64,000 nt of DNA from Neobacillus sp. CF12 (lineage in GTDB: Bacteria > Bacillota > Bacilli > Bacillales > Cytobacillaceae), in NCBI RefSeq assembly GCF_030348765.1, contig NZ_JAUCEU010000007.1, positions 6,049,501 through 6,113,500 on the forward strand. Direction: 5' to 3'. Shown here in pieces: positions 19,542 to 28,855 of this stretch. The notes under the pieces were generated by a model. The model was not told the origin of the DNA, ran no database searches, and saw only the letters and a list, made by a program, of their open reading frames with translations. A program made the position numbers and the translations under genes. The stretch's first letter is position 1. Each line of letters starts with the position of its first letter.

Positions 19542-19670
19542 AGTTCTTTACTCAGACTTCAAATTGAAGATTGCGTGGCGGTAACCGAAGTTACCGTCTT
19601 TTTTATTTGGATACAATGAATTAGTTTAGCTTGGTGCAAGACAATATTACGCCCTTTGCTTCCGCGCCTG
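19542..19670 (+). pseudogene. Relic of the 5' end of a gerA A-subunit gene
   Basis: Nucleotides here align with about 14905-15035 of the intact A gene: shared blocks include CTCAGACTTCAAA, CTTTTTTATTT, GATACAATGA and, with changes, the stretch corresponding to ELTVVQEHIIRPLL. The frame is broken by stops and no start remains. It is a stump of a second, lost germinant receptor operon or of a local duplication. Confidence 0.75.
19579..19607 (+). terminator. Terminator of the LysR gene, formed inside the gerA relic
   Basis: Perfect 7-bp stem CGGTAAC / GTTACCG with CGAA loop, followed by TCTTTTTTATTT. It lies 60 bp after the LysR stop and within the decayed gerA fragment. Confidence 0.8.
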
Positions 19671-19816
19671 GTTGTCTTTTTGTCAAATAATTCTATGTAT
19701 AGATTCAAATTTAGTTTCAAATCCTATTAGTAAATAGATATTATTTCGAAAAACATTTCTAGTTAGAAAAACAGTTGAATGAGTGTATTGATTTTGGTTT
19801 GGAGGAGTCGTTTATC

Positions 19817-20632
19817 ATGTTAAAAAAATTAATAAATGCATGGTTCATTCTCTTTTTATTAATATCTGTCGTTGGTTGTAACAGAGATTCCGATATGTCC
19901 TCTTCATCTAAAAAAACACATAATAGTTCAGAAGAATCCGTAACTCCGCTTCAAAATCGCGCAAATTCTAATCAAAAAGTCAAAATAACAAAAGCTTCTT
20001 ATATAAAACAGGAGAAGACGAAGAATGGAAAAACAATCTATACCACGAAATATCCTGCATCAATAGCTGTTGTTGTAAACAAAAAAATTTACCTGCCCAA
20101 AAATTATGTTCCTAAGAATTTAATTTATCCCAATACTTCTTTTATTTTTAAGGAAAAAGTAGAAAAACGTAAATTGCGGAAGGAAGCAGCGGTTGCTTTA
20201 GAAAAAATGTTTGCAGCAGCAAAAAAGGATAAAATTTATTTGAGTGGAGTATCTGGATATCGTTCTGAGGCAACTCAAACGGCGGTTTTTAATCGATATG
20301 TAAAAAGGGATGGTTACGAAAAGGCAATAACATATAGTGCTATTCCGGGTACAAGTGAACACCAAACGGGATTGGCAATTGATGTTAGTGGAAGTACTGG
20401 GAAGTGTGCAGCGGCTTCATGCTTTGCCGATACAAAAGAAGCGAAATGGATAGATAGAAATAGCGCTAATTTTGGATATATTGTACGTTATCCAAAAGGA
20501 AAAGAGCATGTTACGGGCTACAAATATGAGCCTTGGCACATTCGCTATGTTGGCCCTGACATAGCAAAAGATATGAAGAAACGTAATTTGACATTAGAAG
20601 AGTATTACGGTATTTTCCCTATTATTAAATAA
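19817..20632 (+). CDS. VanY-like D-Ala-D-Ala carboxypeptidase lipoprotein
   Basis: 271 aa from ATG 19817, chosen because GGAGGAG lies 9 bp before it and the product then begins with a proper lipoprotein signal (FILFLLISVVGC). The catalytic VanY/DD-peptidase domain has SGYRSEATQ, the zinc motif SEHQTGLAIDVSG (His and Asp ligands), and EPWHIRYVG with the third histidine. It should trim D-alanine from peptidoglycan stem peptides on the outer membrane face. Linker residues 26-70 are Ser/Asn/Lys-rich. It stands alone, followed by a terminator. Confidence 0.9.
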   Translation: MLKKLINAWFILFLLISVVGCNRDSDMSSSSKKTHNSSEESVTPLQNRANSNQKVKITKASYIKQEKTKNGKTIYTTKYPASIAVVVNKKIYLPKNYVPKNLIYPNTSFIFKEKVEKRKLRKEAAVALEKMFAAAKKDKIYLSGVSGYRSEATQTAVFNRYVKRDGYEKAITYSAIPGTSEHQTGLAIDVSGSTGKCAAASCFADTKEAKWIDRNSANFGYIVRYPKGKEHVTGYKYEPWHIRYVGPDIAKDMKKRNLTLEEYYGIFPIIK

Positions 20633-20660
20633 CCTGCGTTTCACCGAGGTGAAAACGTGA

Positions 20661-20695
20661 AGATTAGGTGGAGATTTTACTCCACCTAATCTTTT
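20661..20695. terminator. Bidirectional terminator between convergent genes
   Basis: AGATTAGGTGGAG / CTCCACCTAATCT with TTTT on the plus side, between the VanY-like gene and the convergent YeiH-family gene. Confidence 0.85.
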
Positions 20696-20725
20696 CATGA
20701 TTATTATTATGAATAAGATTTTTTA

Positions 20726-21775
20726 TTAAATAGTAAAAAACGTAAGAATAGATAAAAGAATAGATGTAATGATAATGGCAATAAGCGGACGTATTGCTTT
20801 GGTACGTAATTCTTTTAAGCTAATATTTAATCCTAAGCCGGTCATAGACATCGTTAAAATAAATGATGTCAATGTTGCAATATCAGACATCATTGATTTT
20901 GATACTAAAACCTCATGACCCATGATATAGGTCCCCACAAAGCTCATGACGATAAAACCAATTAAAAACCATGGAAACTCGAACTTTGCTTCACCCTCCA
21001 TTTTTCCATTCTTTTTCATCCAAAGTATTAGGATAAAACAAAGCGGAATTAATAGAAATACCCGTGAAAGTTTAGCCAGTAATGCATGTGCAAGAGCGTC
21101 TTGCCCTGCAGGAACGGCCGCTAATGCAACATGACCTATTTCATGAAGGCTAATTCCAACCCAGGTTCCGTAGTCTATAGAACTAATAGGCAATAAAGGG
21201 AATAATAACGTATAGATAATTGAAAAAACCGTGCCTACTAATGCAATAATGCCGACCCCCATAGCCGTATCTTCATCTTTTGCTTTAATAATGGGCGATA
21301 CGGCCGCGATGGCAGCAGCACCACAAATACCAGTTCCAACACTAAGTAATAAAGAAAGATTTAAATCTGCTTTAAGCAATTTTGCAATGAACATAAGAAC
21401 AACAATCGAAAAAATAATTGTTAAGGCTCCTTTAAGCAATAGTGGAAAGCCCTCTTGAAATATTACGATCATGTTAAGCTTTAATCCGTAAAGTATGATG
21501 GCAAATCTTAAAAGTTTTTTTGCTGAAAATTGAATACCAGTACGCAACCCTTCCGGATATCCAAATACCTGTCGATAAATAACAGCAAGTAAAATTGCAC
21601 AAGCAAGTGGTCCAATGCGATTAAGACCAGGTATTGCTGCCAAAAAAAAGCCAGACAGGGCTATGATAAACGTAAAACCTATTCCATATACCAATGATAC
21701 ATTTAACTTTTTTTTAGCTTTTTTTTCATGATTAGGGCTGGTCAATATTAATGCTTTTTGTTCCAATGCTTTCAT
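20726..21775 (-). CDS. YeiH-family (UPF0324) putative sulfate/sulfite exporter
   Basis: 349 aa with about ten transmembrane segments. Recognisable family features are LPISSIDYGTWVGISLHEIG, AIAAVSPIIKAKDEDTAMGV and the FILTMSMTGLGLNISLKELR ending. Homologues are annotated as YeiH-type putative sulfate exporters; the substrate is not proven. It is transcribed divergently from a LysR regulator of the CysL type, a common arrangement for this family. Confidence 0.85.
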   Translation of the reverse strand: MKALEQKALILTSPNHEKKAKKKLNVSLVYGIGFTFIIALSGFFLAAIPGLNRIGPLACAILLAVIYRQVFGYPEGLRTGIQFSAKKLLRFAIILYGLKLNMIVIFQEGFPLLLKGALTIIFSIVVLMFIAKLLKADLNLSLLLSVGTGICGAAAIAAVSPIIKAKDEDTAMGVGIIALVGTVFSIIYTLLFPLLPISSIDYGTWVGISLHEIGHVALAAVPAGQDALAHALLAKLSRVFLLIPLCFILILWMKKNGKMEGEAKFEFPWFLIGFIVMSFVGTYIMGHEVLVSKSMMSDIATLTSFILTMSMTGLGLNISLKELRTKAIRPLIAIIITSILLSILTFFTI

Positions 21776-21883
21776 CCCCTTGATTGCTTTATTTATTATT
21801 ATCGTAACGAATGATTTACAATAAGGAAAATAAATGATTATTATAGTTATAATAAGTTAAAACGATATATAGGAGATGAACGT
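21776..21883. promoter_or_regulatory. Divergent promoter region, YeiH-type transporter / LysR
   Basis: 108-bp AT-rich gap between divergent starts with TATAAT-like sequence (AGTTATAATAAG) for the LysR gene. It must hold both promoters and the LysR operator; the exact operator cannot be read. Confidence 0.5.
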
Positions 21884-22774
21884 ATGGATCAACTATTATC
21901 TGTATTTATTTCTGTAGCTGATAAGAGAAACTTTTCCAGAGCTGCCGAAGAGCTTCATATGACACAGCCTGCCGTTAGCCAGCAAATTCAATTATTAGAA
22001 AAATATATTGGCGCAAAACTGCTTCTGCGAACAAACAAAAGTGTGAAACTCACAAAAGCAGGTGAAATAGTCTATTTACATGCAAAGGAAATAACAGGTT
22101 TATACAAACGAATGTCTGAGTTAGTCAATGAATTACATAACGAGCCAACAGGATTATTAAAAATTGGTGCCAGTTATACTTTTGGTGAATATGTCTTACC
22201 ACATATACTTGCAAAACTGAAGATCCAATTCCAGAATATCGTTCCTTCCGTTCAGATTGGAAACACAAGAGATATTGCCAAAGCAATCATAAGTCATGAG
22301 ATTGATGTAGGGATTGTTGAAGGGGAAATATCTAATACAAATATATATATTAAAACAATTTCAACAGACCAAATGTATATCGTGGCAGGAGGTAAGTATC
22401 CAATTTATCATAATAAGGAAGTTACACGAAGACAGGTTGAACAAGAGAATTGGATTGTCCGGGAAGAAGGCTCTGGCACAAGAGATGCAACAGAAAAATT
22501 ATTTCAATCTTTAGAAATACGTCCTCCTAAATTAATGGAGTTCGGCAGCACACAACTAATTAAAGAAGCTGTCGAAGCGGGGCTCGGTATTAGTTACTTA
22601 TCTGAGCTTACTGTTAAAAAAGAAAGACTGCTTGGTACGATTCAATTATTAAATGTAAAAGGAACACCTATAAGGAGAAATTTTTCGGTTATAACAGAAT
22701 CTCCTGAATTGCATACGAAATCAATGAACTTATTTATTGAGTTAATAGAAAATTATTTAACGAATCAAAGATAG
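21884..22774 (+). CDS. LysR-family regulator (CysL/YwfK-like)
   Basis: 296 aa. N-terminal HTH (LLSVFISVADKRNFSRAAEE, MTQPAVSQQIQLLE, LLLRTNKSVKLTKAGE) and a LysR effector domain with REEGSGTRDATE, the loop found in CysL/CysB-like members. It is divergent from the YeiH-family transporter and probably controls it (inference). Preceded by AGGAGATG. Confidence 0.88.
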   Translation: MDQLLSVFISVADKRNFSRAAEELHMTQPAVSQQIQLLEKYIGAKLLLRTNKSVKLTKAGEIVYLHAKEITGLYKRMSELVNELHNEPTGLLKIGASYTFGEYVLPHILAKLKIQFQNIVPSVQIGNTRDIAKAIISHEIDVGIVEGEISNTNIYIKTISTDQMYIVAGGKYPIYHNKEVTRRQVEQENWIVREEGSGTRDATEKLFQSLEIRPPKLMEFGSTQLIKEAVEAGLGISYLSELTVKKERLLGTIQLLNVKGTPIRRNFSVITESPELHTKSMNLFIELIENYLTNQR

Positions 22775-22783
22775 CAAAAATGT

Positions 22784-22823
22784 AAAAGACAAAGCCTTTT
22801 TTACTTAGGCTTTGTCTTTTTAT
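22784..22823 (+). terminator. Terminator after the CysL-like gene
   Basis: AAAAGACAAAGCCT / AGGCTTTGTCTTTT followed by TATTT. Confidence 0.9.
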
Positions 22824-22910
22824 TTAGAAGTGAATGTAGAGAGCAGGAAAGCACCTTACTAACCTGAACATGGGTATGTTGAACCTAACTTTTGCATATT
22901 AGCCATTGTT

Positions 22911-22966
22911 ATATACAAGTTAAAATCTTTAATTTTATTTAATTATTATTTATGAGTATACTCAAT
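22911..22966 (+). promoter_or_regulatory. Regulon promoter 1 (acyl-CoA ligase operon)
   Basis: 15-mer GTTAAAATCTTTAAT at 22919-22933, then 23 bp, then the -10 TATACT at 22957-22962. The hexamer directly after the palindrome (TTTATT) occupies the -35 position 17 bp from the -10. This architecture is shared with six other promoters in the island. Confidence 0.75.
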
Positions 22967-23042
22967 GTAGTAATATTTAAAATATTCACAATAGTAAGCG
23001 TATAAATGCTTCTAAGTGAGGAGAAGGGGTGGAAATCATTTG

Positions 23043-24557
23043 ATGAGTAATAATTTATATGAAAATCTAAAAAAAAGCGCAAGGAGTTTCCCAGATTGTA
23101 TCGCTTATATCTATCGAGATAAAAGTGTTACTTATAAGGAACTAGAGCAGCAAGTGGATCAATTGGCTGCTGGTTTGGCTGCACATGGAATAGGGAAGGG
23201 AGATGGTGTGGCTCTTTTATTAGGAAATAGCCCTGAATTTCTCATTGCGTACTATGGCATTTTACGACTAGGTGCATTTGTTGTACCGATCAATCCTTTG
23301 TTTACCCAAGGGGAAATCAGCTACATATTAGATAATAGTCAAGCCAAAGCGGTTATTGCTCACGTATCTGTAGAGCCAAAGTTATCAGTAGTGAAGAAAC
23401 AATTGGAAAATCTAACGTTAATCATTTATACCGAAGCCGAGAATCAGGAATGGACATGGGAGCATCTCATGGAGACAGGCCTGAATATTTGTGGAAGCCC
23501 TTACATTGATCAAGAAGACCTTGCAGTCATTCTGTATACGTCAGGTACTACCGGGAAACCAAAAGGTGCGATGTTATCACATCGGAACTTAGCATCGAAT
23601 GCAGACTCTATTTCAAAATTACTTGAACTCGATGAAAATGACCGTGTAGTTGCTGTCCTGCCAATGTTTCATGTTTTCTGTATGACAGTTTGTTTGAATG
23701 CACCAATTGCTTGCGGGGCAACAGTCCTGATCCAGCCTAAATTCAGCCCTGTCGAAGTGGTCAGCACCTTTCGAGAAAGAAAGGCAACCGTGTTTGCAGG
23801 AGTACCTACGATGTACAGTTTTATCAATCAATTACCTGAAGCAACTGCGGAGGATTTCCAAACTATTCGTATGTGTATCTCTGGGGGTGCCTCGATTCCG
23901 GTCGAGCTGCTGCATAAATTTGAAAACAAGTTTAATGTTTCTATCTTAGAAGGATATGGACTTTCGGAAACAGCTCCACTCGTTGCGATTAATCCATTAA
24001 AAGGAACTCGCAAACCAGGTTCTATCGGCCTGAATATTCCAGCCGTCCAAAGCAAAGTGGTTGATGAGTTCGGTAAAGAATTGCCGAGAGGTGAAGTCGG
24101 AGAGTTAGTTGTTCAAGGACCAAATGTTATGAAGGGATATTTGGGGATGTCAGAAGCTACCTCAGCAGCTTTTAAAGACGGGTGGTTTTACACCGCTGAT
24201 CTCGCAACAATGGATGAAGAAGGATACATCTATATTGTTGACCGCAAGAAGGACATGATTATTGTGGGGGGTTACAATGTATATCCTCGTGAAGTGGAGG
24301 AAGTCCTGTATCAGCACCCTGCCGTGGTCGAGGCGGCCGTAGTTGGAGTTCCTGATGGAGAATACGGAGAAAGCGTAAAAGCATACGTCGTAGTAAAGGA
24401 TGAGCAATTCTCCATGAATGACATGATTGAATTCTGTAAGGATAAGCTGGCGAAGTACAAGCTTCCTAAACATGTAGAATTTTTTAAAGAGCTGCCAAAG
24501 AACTCAACAGGGAAGATATTGCGTAGAGAGTTAAGAGAATTGACTGAAGTAAAGTAA
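23043..24557 (+). CDS. Acyl-CoA ligase (long-chain-fatty-acid/aromatic-acid CoA ligase family)
   Basis: 504 aa from ATG 23043; AAGGGGTGG lies 10 bp upstream, and a TTG three bases earlier is an alternative. ANL-superfamily signatures: P-loop YTSGTTGKPKGAMLSH (about residues 165-180), EGYGLSETAP, the hinge DRKKDMIIVGGYNVYPREVE and the catalytic C-terminal lysine block KNSTGKILRRELRE. It activates a carboxylic acid to its CoA thioester with ATP. First gene of the catabolic island, 33 bp before a dioxygenase gene, under regulon promoter 1. The acid cannot be identified from sequence. Confidence 0.9.
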   Translation: MSNNLYENLKKSARSFPDCIAYIYRDKSVTYKELEQQVDQLAAGLAAHGIGKGDGVALLLGNSPEFLIAYYGILRLGAFVVPINPLFTQGEISYILDNSQAKAVIAHVSVEPKLSVVKKQLENLTLIIYTEAENQEWTWEHLMETGLNICGSPYIDQEDLAVILYTSGTTGKPKGAMLSHRNLASNADSISKLLELDENDRVVAVLPMFHVFCMTVCLNAPIACGATVLIQPKFSPVEVVSTFRERKATVFAGVPTMYSFINQLPEATAEDFQTIRMCISGGASIPVELLHKFENKFNVSILEGYGLSETAPLVAINPLKGTRKPGSIGLNIPAVQSKVVDEFGKELPRGEVGELVVQGPNVMKGYLGMSEATSAAFKDGWFYTADLATMDEEGYIYIVDRKKDMIIVGGYNVYPREVEEVLYQHPAVVEAAVVGVPDGEYGESVKAYVVVKDEQFSMNDMIEFCKDKLAKYKLPKHVEFFKELPKNSTGKILRRELRELTEVK

Positions 24558-24590
24558 GAAAATAACCAAATTATTAAAGGGGGATTACTT

Positions 24591-25646
24591 ATGTCAACCA
24601 TTTTAAAGGAAAAAGTTAAAGGGCCAGTAGCTTGGAAAGGCACTGACTTGGCTAAAGATGAATCTTGGGTTTATTATTTGTCCGAAAAAACGATTGCTTC
24701 GCTTGAGAACGCTTTAGCACATGTTAAACAAAAGGGTTTAAAAGCTCCTGAATTTAACAAGGAGGACTTCCCGATTTCAGATCTTTTAGATGAAATTGAT
24801 AACTTTGTTGAAGAGCTGGAGAATGGGAGAGGGTTCCTATTAATACGCGGATTACCAATTGAAAGGTATACAGATGAAGAAGCGAGCATCATTTACTGGG
24901 GGCTCGGCCTTCATATGGGCACTCCAGTATCGCAAAACGCTAATGGTGACCTTTTAGGACATGTTAGGGATCAAGGTCTTAGCTTGGAAAATTCAAATGT
25001 ACGCGGTTATCAAACAAAGCTGCATCTTCCTTTTCATGCTGATGGATCTGACGTTGTTGGATTGTTAAGCCTGCGAAAAGGAAAATCCGGTGGACACAGC
25101 AGTATCATCAGCTCGATGGCTGTTTATAATGAAATTCTGGAGAAGAATCCCGAATATCTAGGAATTCTCTGTCGACCATTTAACTTTGATCGTCGTGGAG
25201 AGGAGGCTCCAGGAGAATCTCCAGTATTTACATCACCAATCTTTAGTTATTATGATGGAAAACTAAGCTGTCGATATGTCCGTTTATTTATCGAATCAGC
25301 ACAAGCGAAAACAGGTATCCAGCTGTCAAAAGTTGAAATTGAAGCATTAGACTTACTGGATTCCCTCCTTCATGATGAAAATTTGCATTTTAATATGATG
25401 TTGGAGCCAGGTGATATCCAATTCGTCAATAATTATACGGTTCTTCACTCACGCACTCAATATGAAGACTATGAAGAACTGGATCGAAAACGTCATTTAT
25501 TAAGATTGTGGCTCACGATGCCAAATGGCCGGGAGATTTCCCCGGATTTCGCGATGTTTATTGATGAGAATACGGGAAAACCGGGTCGCGGCGGTGTACC
25601 TGCTCGTAATAAAACAGCTGGCGGTATAGTAGAAACCTTGAAGTAA
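24591..25646 (+). CDS. TauD/TfdA-like Fe(II)/2-oxoglutarate dioxygenase, paralogue 1
   Basis: 351 aa with AAAGGGGG ribosome site. Iron-binding facial triad His149-X-Asp151 (FHADGSD) and His286 (VLHSR), with the 2-oxoglutarate-binding arginine probably Arg305 (RHLLRLW). Members of this family hydroxylate next to a heteroatom or carbon centre using O2 and 2-oxoglutarate. It sits directly after the acyl-CoA ligase, which suggests a substrate in the same pathway. It is clearly paralogous to the genes at 25777 and 29232. Confidence 0.88.
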   Translation: MSTILKEKVKGPVAWKGTDLAKDESWVYYLSEKTIASLENALAHVKQKGLKAPEFNKEDFPISDLLDEIDNFVEELENGRGFLLIRGLPIERYTDEEASIIYWGLGLHMGTPVSQNANGDLLGHVRDQGLSLENSNVRGYQTKLHLPFHADGSDVVGLLSLRKGKSGGHSSIISSMAVYNEILEKNPEYLGILCRPFNFDRRGEEAPGESPVFTSPIFSYYDGKLSCRYVRLFIESAQAKTGIQLSKVEIEALDLLDSLLHDENLHFNMMLEPGDIQFVNNYTVLHSRTQYEDYEELDRKRHLLRLWLTMPNGREISPDFAMFIDENTGKPGRGGVPARNKTAGGIVETLK

Positions 25647-25776
25647 TTTTGTATAAACCGGTTCGTCAGAACGGGCAGGAACACATTTCAATTTTATAAA
25701 AATGTGTTCCTTATAGAGTAAAAGTAAGATAGTCTTTCAGATTAGTAGAGTAATCAAATTATAAAGGAGGATATTT

Positions 25777-26775
25777 ATGACGAACATTTTAAATGAAAAA
25801 ATTCAAGGGCGATCGGCTTGGAAAGGTATGGAACTAGCTAAAGATGAATCATGGATTTATTATTTGTCCGAGAAAACGATTGCTGCTCTGGAGAAGGCTG
25901 TATTCCATGTTCAACAAAAGGGATTAAAAGCACCTGATTTTAAAAAGGAGGATTTCCAGATTCCTGAACTCGCTGACGAAATTACTTACTTTGTTGACGA
26001 ACTGGAGAATGGAAGAGGGTTTCTATTGATACGAGGATTACCAATGGATCAGTTTACTGACGAAGAAGCAAGCATTATTTACTGGGGTCTCGGACTTCAT
26101 TTGGGACTACCGATAATCCAAAGCAAAAATGGGGAACTCTTAGGGCATATCAAAAACGTAGGTAAAGACTTTAATGATAATACAAAAGTACGTGGTTACC
26201 AAACGAATGTACATCTTGATTATCACACAGATTTAGCTGATGTGGTCGGATTACTATGTCTTCGCAAGGCGAAATCTGGCGGTTTAAGCAGTATCGCAAG
26301 TGCGATGTCTATTTATAATGAAATTCTGGAGAAGCACCCAGAATACCTTGAAATTCTCTATCGTCCATTTGCCCATGATCTTCGCGGGGAAGAATCACCA
26401 GGTCAATCTCCAGTTGTTCATACACCGATCTTTAGCTATTACGATGGTAAATTAAGCTGCAGATATATTCGCCAATATGTCCAATCAGCACAAACGAAAA
26501 CAGGTATCCCTTTGTCGGAAGAGGAAATCGAAGTATTTGATTTTATCGATTCCCTCACGCATGATGAAAACTTCCATATTGATATGATGATGGAACCTGG
26601 TGATATGCAATTCGTTAATAATTATACCGTTTTTCATTCACGGACTCATTTTGAAGATTACGAAGAAGACGACAAGAAACGCCATCTATTAAGATTATGG
26701 CTCATGATGCCAAATGGTCGTAAAATTGCCCCAGATTTCGAGTTTTATATCGGCGGGGTACCTGTAAAAAGATAA
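25777..26775 (+). CDS. TauD/TfdA-like dioxygenase, paralogue 2 (shortened C-terminus)
   Basis: 332 aa, AAAGGAGG site. Iron ligands are retained (His150-X-Asp152 in YHTDLAD; His287 in FHSR), but the active-site surroundings differ from the other two copies, which both have H.DGSD. The C-terminus stops after GGVPVKR; the next bases (AAAGCTGGTGGGCG) still resemble the TAGG codons of its paralogues, so a deletion plus a new TAA shortened it. Probably functional with altered specificity. The 130-bp gap before it holds no copy of the regulon promoter, so it is likely co-transcribed with paralogue 1. Confidence 0.87.
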   Translation: MTNILNEKIQGRSAWKGMELAKDESWIYYLSEKTIAALEKAVFHVQQKGLKAPDFKKEDFQIPELADEITYFVDELENGRGFLLIRGLPMDQFTDEEASIIYWGLGLHLGLPIIQSKNGELLGHIKNVGKDFNDNTKVRGYQTNVHLDYHTDLADVVGLLCLRKAKSGGLSSIASAMSIYNEILEKHPEYLEILYRPFAHDLRGEESPGQSPVVHTPIFSYYDGKLSCRYIRQYVQSAQTKTGIPLSEEEIEVFDFIDSLTHDENFHIDMMMEPGDMQFVNNYTVFHSRTHFEDYEEDDKKRHLLRLWLMMPNGRKIAPDFEFYIGGVPVKR

Positions 26776-26822
26776 AAAGCTGGTGGGCGTAATAAACACC
26801 ATTATTTCTAATATCAAGTGAG

Positions 26823-26870
26823 ATGGTGATTTTATTCAACGAAATATGGTGGATAAAATCACCATTTTAT
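26823..26870 (+). terminator. Terminator after dioxygenase paralogue 2
   Basis: ATGGTGATTTTAT / ATAAAATCACCAT stem with a 17-bp loop and downstream T-rich sequence. Confidence 0.65.
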
Positions 26871-26957
26871 GTTTTTAAAATGCCTTATGATGAGAATAAA
26901 AGTTTAGGAATATAGCCGAGTTAATTTTATAATTAATTGAAGTGAGGTTGATTCTCC

Positions 26958-27902
26958 TTGATAAATTTAGATCCGCAAGCAGAAAAATATTTACAAGCAT
27001 TTAATCAGATGCCGCCAATTCATAAAATGGATCCTCAGACAGTAAGAGATATGCTAGTAAAGGCACCTCGCCCTGCTGTAAAATTAGAACCGCTTTCAAA
27101 GGTAGAGGATTTGATGCTTCCAGTAAGCCAGAATGAAAAAATAAAATGTCGGGTATACATACCAGATGGGCAAGGCCCCTTGCCTCTATTTGTATACTAC
27201 CACGGTGGGGGATGGGTTCTCGGAGACATTGAATCAACGGATGCAAGCTGTCGAATGATCGCTAATAGAACGGATAGTATTGTTGTATCCGTAAACTATC
27301 GACTTGCACCAGAGTATAAGTTTCCGACTGCTGTCGAAGACGCATATTCGGCTTTGGAATGGGTGTATGAAAAAGGGACTTCCTTTAACGGAGATGTTTC
27401 AAGATTGGCAGTAGGAGGGGATAGCGTAGGTGGAAATCTAGCAACAGTAGTTACGATGATGGCGAGAGATAGAAAAGGTCCCGACATCACTGCTCAGGTC
27501 TTACTTTATCCTCCGACAAACCTTGAGTGCAATACGGAATCTCATCAAATATTTGCAAAAGGATTTGGTCTGGATCGCGAACAGCTGTTTTGGTTCCGTG
27601 ATCATTATTTAAGGAATGAAGAGGACAGGTGTAATGAGTACGCTTCACCCTTGGTTGCTGAAGATTTAAGTGGTCTCCCGCCAGCATTAGTAATCACAGC
27701 GGAAAATGATGTGCTTAGGGATGAAGGTAGGGCTTATGCTTATCGTCTGAGAAAATTTGGTGTGCAGGTTGAATATGCATGTGAACCCGGCATGGTACAC
27801 GGCTTTTTTGCACACATGGCTATTTTCTCTAACAACATTGAAGCAACTGTTTCTAAGATTAACAAATTCTTACGTACAGCAAAATATTCGATAAAAATCT
27901 AA
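26958..27902 (+). CDS. Alpha/beta-hydrolase, HSL-type carboxylesterase
   Basis: 314 aa from a TTG start (AGTGAGGTT upstream). Oxyanion motif HGGGW (His82) and nucleophile elbow GGDSVGGN (Ser156), with the acid and base in ENDVLRDEG and PGMVHGF near the C-terminus: the bacterial hormone-sensitive-lipase pattern. These enzymes hydrolyse short-chain esters. Located between the dioxygenases, it could release the acid substrate from an ester, or open a lactone (inference). Confidence 0.88.
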   Translation: MINLDPQAEKYLQAFNQMPPIHKMDPQTVRDMLVKAPRPAVKLEPLSKVEDLMLPVSQNEKIKCRVYIPDGQGPLPLFVYYHGGGWVLGDIESTDASCRMIANRTDSIVVSVNYRLAPEYKFPTAVEDAYSALEWVYEKGTSFNGDVSRLAVGGDSVGGNLATVVTMMARDRKGPDITAQVLLYPPTNLECNTESHQIFAKGFGLDREQLFWFRDHYLRNEEDRCNEYASPLVAEDLSGLPPALVITAENDVLRDEGRAYAYRLRKFGVQVEYACEPGMVHGFFAHMAIFSNNIEATVSKINKFLRTAKYSIKI

Positions 27903-27904
27903 AT

Positions 27905-27940
27905 AAAACGAGCCTCACAAGTTAATGAGGCTCGTTTTAT
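27905..27940 (+). terminator. Terminator after the esterase gene
   Basis: AAAACGAGCCTCA / TGAGGCTCGTTTT, strong stem ending in TTTT; usable from both sides. Confidence 0.9.
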
Positions 27941-28005
27941 ATTTATCTGTTTTATAGACTATTAATTGGAATCTATGAAACAGACAATAGTAACAACCAA
28001 GTATT

Positions 28006-28779
28006 TTAGAAATAAACGGTATTTCCAATGCCGCCAGTTACCGGAATAACATCACCAGTAATCGATGCTGACAAAGGTGAGGCTAGGAAGGTAACGACAT
28101 AAGCAATTTCCTCTGCAGTTATCAAGCGGCCGAGGGAATTTAGTGATTCTACCTGGCGTATAGCTTCCTCATTAGTGACCCGATCTCTAAACGTTTCCGT
28201 ATCGACAATACCTGGGTAAACAGCATTAACGTTAATTCCGTGCTTTCCTAATTCCAATGAGGCGGATTTCGTCATATGGACAACAGATGCATTACGCGGA
28301 CCGGAACTAAAGTAATTACCGCCAATTCTGGCAGCCAGACCACTTATATTTATGATACGGCCCCATTTATTTTCTATCATATAAGGTGCAACAGCTCGGA
28401 TACAGCGAAAATAACCCATGTACTTTTCAGCAAAATCTTTCATAATTAGTTCATCTTTAATACTATAAAAATCCTCTGGCTCCTGGCCGCCAACGCGGGC
28501 ACCGCTGTTGATTAATATATCAATACTTCCCATTGCTGCTGCGGATTGTTCAACTAGATTTAGGATAGAGTTAGGATCAGAGGTATCTGCCACAATTGGA
28601 TAGATATTTCGGTTTGTTTCTTGTGCCAATTCCTTTGCAGCAATCTTTAGAGTGGATTCGTTTCTTGAACAAATCGTACAATCTACACCTTCTAGAGCCA
28701 ACTGGCGGGCAATAGCTTTACCAATACCACGGCTTCCTCCAACAATAAGTGCCTTTTTTCCGGATAACTTTAAGTCCAT
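28006..28779 (-). CDS. SDR-family protein lacking the canonical YxxxK pair
   Basis: 257 aa, AGGAGGTTG site. The Rossmann nucleotide-binding motif GGSRGIGKAIA is present, as are the NINSGAR-type strand and the C-terminal PVTGGIGN. Where classical SDRs have YxxxK before the TKSAS helix, this protein reads SSGPRNASVVHMTK, so Tyr and Lys appear replaced by Ser and Asn. It may be a non-canonical dehydrogenase, a hydratase/lyase-like SDR or a binding protein. The start is preceded on the minus strand by regulon promoter 2, so it belongs to the catabolic regulon. Confidence 0.85.
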   Translation of the reverse strand: MDLKLSGKKALIVGGSRGIGKAIARQLALEGVDCTICSRNESTLKIAAKELAQETNRNIYPIVADTSDPNSILNLVEQSAAAMGSIDILINSGARVGGQEPEDFYSIKDELIMKDFAEKYMGYFRCIRAVAPYMIENKWGRIINISGLAARIGGNYFSSGPRNASVVHMTKSASLELGKHGINVNAVYPGIVDTETFRDRVTNEEAIRQVESLNSLGRLITAEEIAYVVTFLASPLSASITGDVIPVTGGIGNTVYF

Positions 28780-28855
28780 CGTTCAACCTCCTGTATTGAT
28801 TCCCTAGTAATAGTGGATAGTGATTTTTTAGAATATTGATTCTTTTCTTTATTTG

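Noticed and set aside
26900..26945. Possible eighth regulon site before the esterase
   Set aside because: GTTAATTTTATAATTAATTG resembles part of the motif, but the palindrome is missing and no -10 lies at the fixed 23-bp distance.
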